A stretch of DNA of 64,000 nt. Source: Ga0077527 sp964486865. Its GTDB lineage: Bacteria > Pseudomonadota > Gammaproteobacteria > Burkholderiales > SG8-41. Below the pieces are notes generated by a model. The model was not told the origin of the DNA. It worked only from the letters and a program-made list of their open reading frames with translations, and ran no database searches. The translations under genes were made by a program, and so were the position numbers. The stretch spans positions 12,369 to 76,368 of the forward strand of contig CAZAOZ010000009.1 in assembly GCA_964486865.1 (NCBI GenBank), given 5' to 3'. Numbering within the stretch: the stretch's first letter is position 1; every line of letters begins with the position of its first letter. Shown piece by piece: positions 57,867-64,000 of this stretch.

Positions 57867-58853
57867 TTACTGCGGCTGGATGCCGGCGAGCTGCGCGCCC
57901 TTCTTGTAGCGGGCGATTTCCTTGGGCAGCAGGTCGTTCATTTGCGCGATGGTCTGCGGCCATGCCTCGGCGCCCTGGGTGTCGAGAAACTTTTTCATGT
58001 CGGCGCTGACGACGATCTTGTTGATGGCCGCGTTGATGAAGTTCTGCCGCTCGGCGCTCATGCCGGCCGGCGCGAATATGCCCCACCACAATTGGTACTC
58101 GTAACCCGGCGCGCCCTGCGAGGCGATGGTCGGCAGATCCGGAAACAGCGGCGATTTTTCCAGGCTGGTGACGCCGAGAATGCGGATGCGGCCGGAATCG
58201 CGTTGCGGCAGCAGCGCCGAGGAACTGGCGATGACGATTTCGATTTCGCCCGAGGCGATGGCGGTGACCGCCAGCGAGATGCCCTTGTACGGCACGTGCT
58301 CCATCTTGATGCCCGCGGCCGAGGCGAACAGCGCGCCGGAGAAGTGGTTGTTGCCGCCGGTGCCCGATGAGCCGTAGTTGAGCTTGCCCGGATTTTTTTT
58401 GGCCAGCGCGATCAGCTCCTTGATGTTTTTGGCCGGCACCGAAGGATGCAGGGCGAACAGCATCGGTGCGCGCGCGGTCATGCCTACCGGGATGATGGCT
58501 CTGGCGGGATCGAACGGCAGTTTGATGCGCACTGCGGCGGTGGCCGGATAGGATGACGTGTGGCCGAGCAGGGTGTGGCCGTCGGGCTCGGCCTTGGCGG
58601 CGAGCTCGGTGCCGATCATGCCGCTGGCGCCGGGGCGGTTATCGACGACGACGTTCCTGCCCCAGGCGGTACCGAGGCGTTGCGCGATGGCGCGGCTCAT
58701 GGCGTCGGCCGAGCCGGCGGGCGTGTAGGGCACGATCATCACCAGGTTTTTCGAGGGGAAAGCCTGCGCTGCGACATTCGGTGATATCGCCAGCGCAGCG
58801 GCAGCGGCGACCGCGCCGAGAGCGGCCGACAACGACGGATAATTGTTCATCAT
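57867..58853 (-). CDS. Bug/TctC-family substrate-binding protein
   Basis: A 328-residue receptor. ATG at 58853 follows a GGAGGAAA ribosome site; the in-frame ATG at 58874 lies before that site. Signal peptide residues 1-29 (ending NVAAQ). Landmarks: VMIVPYTPAGSADA, VVDNRPGASGMIG, PDGHTLLGH and HVPYKGISLA. GASG and DGH vary from the family norm, as at 16865. Confidence 0.93.
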   Translation of the reverse strand: MMNNYPSLSAALGAVAAAAALAISPNVAAQAFPSKNLVMIVPYTPAGSADAMSRAIAQRLGTAWGRNVVVDNRPGASGMIGTELAAKAEPDGHTLLGHTSSYPATAAVRIKLPFDPARAIIPVGMTARAPMLFALHPSVPAKNIKELIALAKKNPGKLNYGSSGTGGNNHFSGALFASAAGIKMEHVPYKGISLAVTAIASGEIEIVIASSSALLPQRDSGRIRILGVTSLEKSPLFPDLPTIASQGAPGYEYQLWWGIFAPAGMSAERQNFINAAINKIVVSADMKKFLDTQGAEAWPQTIAQMNDLLPKEIARYKKGAQLAGIQPQ

Positions 58854-58905
58854 GGTATTTCCTCCGTTATTCATGACATGGGCTGAAACCGTATTCTAAG
58901 GCCTG

Positions 58906-59742
58906 TTAATCCCATGCCGGGGCGCGCCCTGCGGGATTCGCAATGCGTCCGTCGGGCCGCGCCAGGGCGTGGATGCGTTGCATTTCATCCGCGTTCAGCG
59001 TGAATTTGAATACATCCAGGTTCTGCGCGATGCGTTCCGCATTCGACGAACGCGGGATAGGTGCAATGTTGCCCTGCTGCACGATCCAGCGCAGCACGAT
59101 TTGCGCGACGGTTTTGCCCTTGGCCTGCGCGATACCGGCCAGCACCGGATCCTTGAACACGCGGCCGCGTGCCAGCGGACAATAGGCGGTGAAGATCAGT
59201 CCCTTGCGCCGGCAGTAGTCGAGCATTCTGGTCTGGTCGAGGTAGGGGTGATATTCGGCCTGCAGCGTGGCCAGCGGCTCCGGACACACGGCAAGCGCTT
59301 CTTCGAGCAGCGCGATGTTGAAATTGGCGACCCCGATATGCCGGGTCAGTCCGTCGCGCTTCGCCTTGGCCAGCGCGCCCATGGTCTCGGCGAGCGGCAC
59401 CTTGTCCATGCTCGGCCAGTGCACATGCAGCATATCGACGTAACCAACCTGCAGGTTTTTCAGGCTTTCCTCGACCGAGCGCGCGAAGGCGTCGGCGCGC
59501 AGGTATTCATGGGAGACCTTGGTGACCAGGAAAATCTCACCGCGCGGCACGCCGGAGGCGCGGATGCCGGCGCCGACGCCTTTCTCCGAGCCGTATTTCC
59601 ACGCGGTATCGAGATGGCGGTAGCCGAGCTTCAGCGCGGTGGCGACCAGATCGCCGCAATCGCCGAGTTGCGAGGTGCCGAAGCCGATTTGCTGCATGCG
59701 GCAGTCGTGGGCCGACAGGACGGGCATTGAATGCGCGGGCAT
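58906..59742 (-). CDS. Aldo/keto reductase
   Basis: A 278-residue AKR of the 2,5-diketo-gluconate/prostaglandin F synthase type: YRHLDTAWKYGSE (Asp, Tyr), FLVTKVSHEY (Lys), MLHVHWPS (His), then VANFNIALLEEAL and IPRSSNAERIAQNLDVFKF (NADPH part). Catalytic residues intact. Substrate unknown. Divergent from the VOC-family gene at 59827. Confidence 0.9.
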   Translation of the reverse strand: MPAHSMPVLSAHDCRMQQIGFGTSQLGDCGDLVATALKLGYRHLDTAWKYGSEKGVGAGIRASGVPRGEIFLVTKVSHEYLRADAFARSVEESLKNLQVGYVDMLHVHWPSMDKVPLAETMGALAKAKRDGLTRHIGVANFNIALLEEALAVCPEPLATLQAEYHPYLDQTRMLDYCRRKGLIFTAYCPLARGRVFKDPVLAGIAQAKGKTVAQIVLRWIVQQGNIAPIPRSSNAERIAQNLDVFKFTLNADEMQRIHALARPDGRIANPAGRAPAWD

Positions 59743-59826
59743 GGCTGATGGATTCAGTGCAGGGGAAACAGGGTTGGGATGCGGCTAGAATACGCGTTTT
59801 GAATTTTGGATGCACATACACTCGCC

Positions 59827-60246
59827 ATGAGCCAACCCCCGTTCCATCTCGCTTTTCCCGTTGATGATCTTGCCAAAGCCCGCGCATTTTATGGCGGATT
59901 GCTGGGCTGCCCGGAGGGGCGCTCGTCGCCGGAGTGGGTCGATTTCAATTTCTATGGCCATCAGATCGTCGCGCATCTGGCGCCGGGCGAGGTGGGGCAC
60001 CGCAGCACCAGCGCCGTCGATGGCGACAACGTGCCGGTGCGCCATTTCGGCGCGATCCTGTCCATGCCAGACTGGCAGACGCTGGCCGACAAGCTGACCC
60101 GTGCGGGCACGAAATTCGTCATCGAGCCGCATATCCGCTTCAAAGGCCAGGTGGGCGAGCAGGCGACGATGTTCTTTCTGGATCCCTGCGGCAATGCGCT
60201 GGAATTCAAGGCGTTTCAGGATGTGTCGCAGGTATTTGCCAAGTAA
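59827..60246 (+). CDS. Glyoxalase/bleomycin-resistance (VOC) family protein
   Basis: A 139-residue VOC protein: PPFHLAFPVDDLAKARAFYGGLLGC opens the fold, and TMFFLDPCGNALEFKAF closes it. The His in FHLAFPVDD, His in VRHFG and Glu in LEFKAF are candidate metal ligands. Dioxygenase or lyase specificity is not determinable. Confidence 0.88.
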   Translation: MSQPPFHLAFPVDDLAKARAFYGGLLGCPEGRSSPEWVDFNFYGHQIVAHLAPGEVGHRSTSAVDGDNVPVRHFGAILSMPDWQTLADKLTRAGTKFVIEPHIRFKGQVGEQATMFFLDPCGNALEFKAFQDVSQVFAK

Positions 60247-60349
60247 ACATTTACCGGGCGTAGTTGACCGGTCCGGTGAATGTTTCTACACTCGCCGTTC
60301 CACAGTCTGGATACGTATTCCGGAAAATTAAACCGTAGGAGGAGAAATC

Positions 60350-61312
60350 ATGTCTCAGCTTATAAAAATCCTGATGCTTGCTGCGTGCGTGTTAGTAGCA
60401 CTGCCGGCAACCGCAGCAGAAACCGTGAACCTGTCGATCGCCACCGGCGGCACCGGCGGCGTGTATTACCCGCTGGGCGGCGGCATGGCGAATGTGTTTT
60501 CCAAGTCTATTCCGGGCATGACGGCGACCGCCGAGGTCACGGGCGGCTCGGTAGATAACATGCGCCTGATCGGCACCGGCAAGCCCTATATCGCTCTGAC
60601 CCAGGCCGATGCGGCCCAGGATGCGGTGAACGGGGAAGGCAAATTCAAAGGCACCAAGATCCCGGTGCGCGCGATGATGATGCTCTACACCAACTTGATG
60701 CATGTGGTGACCGTCGAAGGCACGGGGATCAACACCGTCACTGACCTCAAGGGCAAGCGTGTGTCCACCGGTTCACCCGGCAGCGCCACGGAAGTGTTTG
60801 CCTTCCGCTTACTCGAAGCGGCCGGTATTGATCCGCTGAAAGACCTCACGCGCGAGCGCCTGGGTGTGGCGGAATCGGTCAATGCCATGAAGGACAAGAA
60901 AATTGATGCGTTCTTCTTCGTGGTCGGCCTGCCGACCTCGTCGGTTACCGATCTGGCCTCCACGCCGGGAACCAAGATCAAATTTCTTGATTCCTCGCAG
61001 TTGATACCGGCGATGCAGAAGAAATACGGCAATCTTTATATTACCGATGTCATTCCGAAGGACACCTACGCTGGAATGGCCAAGGACAATCAGGCAACCG
61101 CCGTGGCGAACCTGCTGGTGGCCAACGCCAACATGAGCGACCAGACGGTGTACAACATCGTCAAGACGATTTTTGACAAGCGTCCCGACCTGATCGCTGT
61201 GCACAAGGCTGCGGCTGATATCAAGCTTGAGAAGCAGAAACCCGACGCTTCACCGGTGCCGTGGCATCCGGGTGCAGTCAAATACTTCAAGGAACAAGGA
61301 CTGAAGTTCTGA
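60350..61312 (+). CDS. TAXI-family TRAP transporter receptor
   Basis: A 320-residue periplasmic protein of the TAXI type, signal peptide residues 1-23 (ending PATAAE). VNLSIATGGTGGVYYPLGGGMANVFSK is the family N-terminal binding loop, GTGKPYIALTQADAAQDAVNGEG and LKGKRVSTGSPGSATEVFAFRLLEAAG follow. AGGAGGAG precedes ATG. It captures an organic acid (glutamate or C4-dicarboxylate type) for the fused permease at 61458. Confidence 0.95.
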   Translation: MSQLIKILMLAACVLVALPATAAETVNLSIATGGTGGVYYPLGGGMANVFSKSIPGMTATAEVTGGSVDNMRLIGTGKPYIALTQADAAQDAVNGEGKFKGTKIPVRAMMMLYTNLMHVVTVEGTGINTVTDLKGKRVSTGSPGSATEVFAFRLLEAAGIDPLKDLTRERLGVAESVNAMKDKKIDAFFFVVGLPTSSVTDLASTPGTKIKFLDSSQLIPAMQKKYGNLYITDVIPKDTYAGMAKDNQATAVANLLVANANMSDQTVYNIVKTIFDKRPDLIAVHKAAADIKLEKQKPDASPVPWHPGAVKYFKEQGLKF

Positions 61313-61329
61313 TTTTGGCCATTCGCTCC

Positions 61330-61360
61330 GACCCCGTCTCTCATGGACGGGGTTTTTTTG
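61330..61360 (+). terminator. Rho-independent terminator between receptor and permease
   Basis: GACCCCGTC, loop TCTCATG, GACGGGGTT followed by a T run. It lies between the TAXI receptor and its permease and would reduce permease transcription relative to the receptor. Confidence 0.85.
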
Positions 61361-61457
61361 TTTGCAGACTGCCAATTGCGATCAGTTCGTGCATCGTCAT
61401 CGGACTGGTCGCCCGGTGGCATGGTTAAAATTACCAGGCTGTTAGTCGGGGAAGAGC

Positions 61458-63566
61458 ATGAGTGAGGCGCCTGTCCAGGAAGTGTTGGCGGATGAAATAG
61501 TACTCAGCGAAGAGGCGCGCAGGCGCGTCGAGGAACTGATCGAGGAGGAAGAGGGCGTACACAACCGGTACACAGGCGCCCTCGCTGTCATGCTGACGCT
61601 GGCGGCCGTGATCATGTCGCTGTTTCATCTCTATGCGGCAGTGGAGATTGTTCCGGCATTCATGCTCAGACCGATCCATGTCGCCTTTGCGCTGACTTTG
61701 GTGTTTCTGATGTTCCCGTTGGCCAAACGTTTCCGCCATCGCCTGATGTGGTGGGATGTGATTTTGGCCCTGATGACAGTGGGAATTGCCGGCTACATCC
61801 TCTACTGGGGCGATCTGCTGGGCGATCGCGCGACTGTGCCGACCATGATTGACCAGGTCATCGGCGTCGCGTTGATCCTGCTGATTCTGGAGGGCAATCG
61901 CCGCAGTTCGACGTGGATCCTGCCGTTCGTAGTCAGCCTGTTTCTGGCCTATGCGCTGTTTGGAGCGTATTTGCCGGCACCATGGACCCATAAAGGCTAC
62001 GAAATTTCGCGTCTCGTGGGTGCGTTGTACATGACGCTGGAAGGCATCTTCGGTGTGGCGGTGGATGTATCGTCAACGCTGATCATCCTGTTCACCATAT
62101 TCGGCGCATTCCTGCAGTATTCGGGCGCCGGAAAGTTTTTCATCGATTTTTCTTTTTCAGCGATGGGCGGCAAACCGTCGAGTGCCGGTCGCGCGGTGGT
62201 GATGTCATCGTTTCTGCTGGGCGGGCCGTCGGGTTCCGGAGTGGCGACTACGGTGACCATCGGTGCGGTGGCTTATCCGCTGCTGGCCAAGGCGGGCTAC
62301 GGCAAAGAAGCGGCGGGTGGCCTGCTCGCAGCGGGTGGCCTGGGGGCGATCATCTCGCCGCCGGTGCTGGGGGCGGCGGCGTTCCTGATCGCCGAATTCC
62401 TGAGGATCTCGTACCTGGATGTGATCCTGATGGCGACCATTCCGACCATCCTGTTCTATCTCGCCATTTTCATCATGGTCGAGATCGATGCGCGCAAGTT
62501 TGCCATGCATGCGGTCAAGCTCGAAAAACACCATCGCGCCCTCGAGCTGGCTAAACGCTATTGGTACCACTTCGTATCGCTGATTTCCATCGTCGTTTTC
62601 ATGTTGTGGGGCTATTCGCCGGTTCTTTCGGTGTTTTATGCCACCCTTGTCACTGCGCTGGTTTCGTTTATCCAGAGCGATTCAGCGCTCATCCCCTACG
62701 ACTGGTTCCGTGGCCGCATGCCCTGGATCAAAGGACTCTGGGAGTCGAATTTCGTCAAGGCACTGGAGGGCGGTTCCGTCGGAGTGCTCAATGTGGCGAT
62801 GACCTGCGCCTCGGCGGGGATCATCGTCGGCGTGGTGACATTGACCGGCCTGGGCCTGAAGTTCAGTTCCATCGTGCTCGACTATGCCGATGCCGGCGCG
62901 GCCGCGCTGGTCAACCTGTGGGTGCTGTTCGGCGCGGAGCGGACGCCGGCCCTGCTGCACGACATGAAGCTGCTGTTGACGGCGGTGTATACCTCGCTGA
63001 TCGTGTGGATCGTCGGGCTGGCGGTGCCGGTCACCGCGTCGTACATCATCTGCGCAGTGATTGCGGCACCGGCGATGATCAAGCTGGGCGTGCCGGACTT
63101 TGCGGCGCACATGTTCATTTTCTATTACGCGGTGCTGTCCGAGGTGTCTCCGCCCACCGCGCTGTCGCCCTTCGCCGCCGCGGCGATTACCGGCGGCGGT
63201 CCGTATCGCACGACGCTGCAATGCTGGAAATACACCGCGCCGGCTTTCCTGGTGCCGTTCATGTTCGTGCTCGACCCGTCTGGCACAGGATTGTTGCTCG
63301 GCGGTTCTTTCAAAAACCTGGCACAGGCGGACTGGGGCGCGATTGCAATCATCTCGGTGACGGCGATATTCGGGATTGTCGCGCTTGCCGGAGGATTGCA
63401 GGGTTGGCTGTTTCGCAAGACCACTGTGCCCGAGCGCTGGATGCTGACCGTCGCCGGCCTGGCGCTGGTGTATCCGACGACCTTCTCCGACATCCTGGGT
63501 TTTGTGCTTTTTGCATTGGTGGTGGCGCTGCAGAAACTGCGGGCGCCGGAGCCTGCGCCGGCGTGA
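61458..63566 (+). CDS. TRAP transporter permease, fused DctQ-DctM (4TM/12TM) type
   Basis: A 702-residue membrane protein. The N-terminal part (residues 1-160) has four membrane segments of the small subunit; the rest has about 14 segments of DctM. The motif GGPSGSGVATTVTIGAVAYPLLAKAGYGKEAAGGLLAAGGLGAIISPPVLGAAAFLIAEF is the transport-domain signature. Fused permeases of this kind go with TAXI receptors. It overlaps the downstream gene by four bases (GTGA). Confidence 0.95.
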   Translation: MSEAPVQEVLADEIVLSEEARRRVEELIEEEEGVHNRYTGALAVMLTLAAVIMSLFHLYAAVEIVPAFMLRPIHVAFALTLVFLMFPLAKRFRHRLMWWDVILALMTVGIAGYILYWGDLLGDRATVPTMIDQVIGVALILLILEGNRRSSTWILPFVVSLFLAYALFGAYLPAPWTHKGYEISRLVGALYMTLEGIFGVAVDVSSTLIILFTIFGAFLQYSGAGKFFIDFSFSAMGGKPSSAGRAVVMSSFLLGGPSGSGVATTVTIGAVAYPLLAKAGYGKEAAGGLLAAGGLGAIISPPVLGAAAFLIAEFLRISYLDVILMATIPTILFYLAIFIMVEIDARKFAMHAVKLEKHHRALELAKRYWYHFVSLISIVVFMLWGYSPVLSVFYATLVTALVSFIQSDSALIPYDWFRGRMPWIKGLWESNFVKALEGGSVGVLNVAMTCASAGIIVGVVTLTGLGLKFSSIVLDYADAGAAALVNLWVLFGAERTPALLHDMKLLLTAVYTSLIVWIVGLAVPVTASYIICAVIAAPAMIKLGVPDFAAHMFIFYYAVLSEVSPPTALSPFAAAAITGGGPYRTTLQCWKYTAPAFLVPFMFVLDPSGTGLLLGGSFKNLAQADWGAIAIISVTAIFGIVALAGGLQGWLFRKTTVPERWMLTVAGLALVYPTTFSDILGFVLFALVVALQKLRAPEPAPA

Positions 63567-64000
63567 AGCGCGAGCGCACGGCCGGTCAGGAAACGCGTTA
63601 CACCACGCCGTTCGCGGTGCTGGGCATCACCACCGACGGCACGGTGGTGACCGGCGTGCGTTACCTGCCGCGCAGTACGCAGCCGTTGCCGCCGCATGAC
63701 CGCATCGCCGAGCGCGCCTGCCGCGACATCGAGCGCTACCTTGCCGATCCCGCGCGCGGCTTCACCGTCCCTTATCGCCTCGACGGCGGCACGTTATTTC
63801 AGCGCCGGGTGTGGCGCGAAATTGAAAAACTGCGCGAAAAACTTTATCCAATAAAAACAACGAGTTATGGAGACATTGCGCGTCGCCTCGGGACTGCCGC
63901 ACGGGCGGTCGGCGGCGCCTGCGGTGCGAATCCGGTGCCGCTGATCGTGCCCTGCCACCGCGTGCTCGCGGCGGGCGGGCTGGGCGGGTTCATGGGCGGC
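63563..64000 (+). CDS. ogt: O6-alkylguanine-DNA alkyltransferase/Ada-Ogt-like protein (C-terminus cut by window edge)
   Basis: 146 residues are visible. The N-terminal part has VLGITTDGTVVTGVRYLP. The active-site region begins FQRRVWREIEKL and ends SYGDIARRLGTAARAVGGACGANPVPLIVPCHRVLAAGGLGGFMGG, where PCHRV holds the alkyl-accepting Cys. The loop between (REKLYPIKTTSYG) is about four residues longer than usual and is coded by a strikingly AT-rich stretch (63845-63875). GTG start overlapping the permease stop. Confidence 0.85.
   Translation, partial: MKRERTAGQETRYTTPFAVLGITTDGTVVTGVRYLPRSTQPLPPHDRIAERACRDIERYLADPARGFTVPYRLDGGTLFQRRVWREIEKLREKLYPIKTTSYGDIARRLGTAARAVGGACGANPVPLIVPCHRVLAAGGLGGFMGG
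63847..63875 (+). repeat. AT-rich interspersed motif, copy 8, inside ogt
   Basis: AATAAAAACAACGAGTTATG lies within the alkyltransferase gene in frame (encodes PIKTTSYG). It matches the intergenic copy at 19610-19640 at 18 of about 20 positions in TAAAAACAACGGGTTATG. Confidence 0.5.

Overview
The window is GC-rich proteobacterial DNA, most likely from a betaproteobacterium of the order Burkholderiales. This is inferred from the unusual number of Bug/TctC-type periplasmic carboxylate receptors: twelve (one cut by the window edge) in 64 kb, nearly all with a signal peptide and the GAGG / DGYTL landmarks. Around them lie hydrolases, dehydrogenases, aldo-keto reductases and other catabolic-looking enzymes. 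No rRNA, tRNA or CRISPR array was seen.

Layout. 1-11 kb: four Bug receptors, a methyltransferase, a metallo-beta-lactamase-fold hydrolase, a HupE/UreJ membrane protein with an anchor protein, two toxin-antitoxin (TA) modules, an M14 deacylase and a rhodanese. 11.3-15.8 kb: the only complete tripartite tricarboxylate transporter (tctC-tctB-tctA), followed by aspartate dehydrogenase and an RraA-like aldolase. 16-22 kb: two TA modules, an enolase-superfamily/Bug pair, a decayed aminotransferase and hflX. 22.4-28 kb: an AT-richer island holding a prokaryotic ubiquitin-like conjugation operon (Ub-like protein, CEHH/E2-like protein, JAMM protease, E1) transcribed away from an RHH / GNAT / HTH / ImmA-IrrE operon. 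28-34.6 kb: an argininosuccinate-lyase-like gene, a TA module between 28-bp direct repeats, hicB with a hicA remnant, GST, SDR and AKR. 34.7-47.9 kb: a peroxiredoxin with in-frame UGA, amidohydrolase, dienelactone hydrolase, four Bug receptors, a DUF559 gene between inverted repeats, a TPP enzyme and esterases. 48-52 kb: a complete Fe(III)-type ABC importer. 52-53 kb: two more genes with UGA at the catalytic-cysteine codon. 53-64 kb: Bug receptors, dehydrogenases, pirin, an RcnB-like protein, a VOC protein, a TAXI-TRAP transporter and the start of an O6-alkylguanine-DNA methyltransferase.

The strongest unusual observations are these. (1) Three thiol-redox genes each carry a single in-frame UGA exactly where the catalytic cysteine should be. 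Two have a hairpin with a CGUG loop just downstream, which argues for selenocysteine rather than pseudogenes. (2) The ubiquitin-like operon has a good sigma70-type promoter with a perfect palindrome in its spacer, next to an HTH/ImmA pair that could be its regulator. (3) Several families of short interspersed elements are present, including an inverted-repeat-bounded DUF559 gene and an AT-rich motif of about 20 bp that also occurs inside a coding sequence.

All calls come from reading the sequence and remembered family features; no database search was run.
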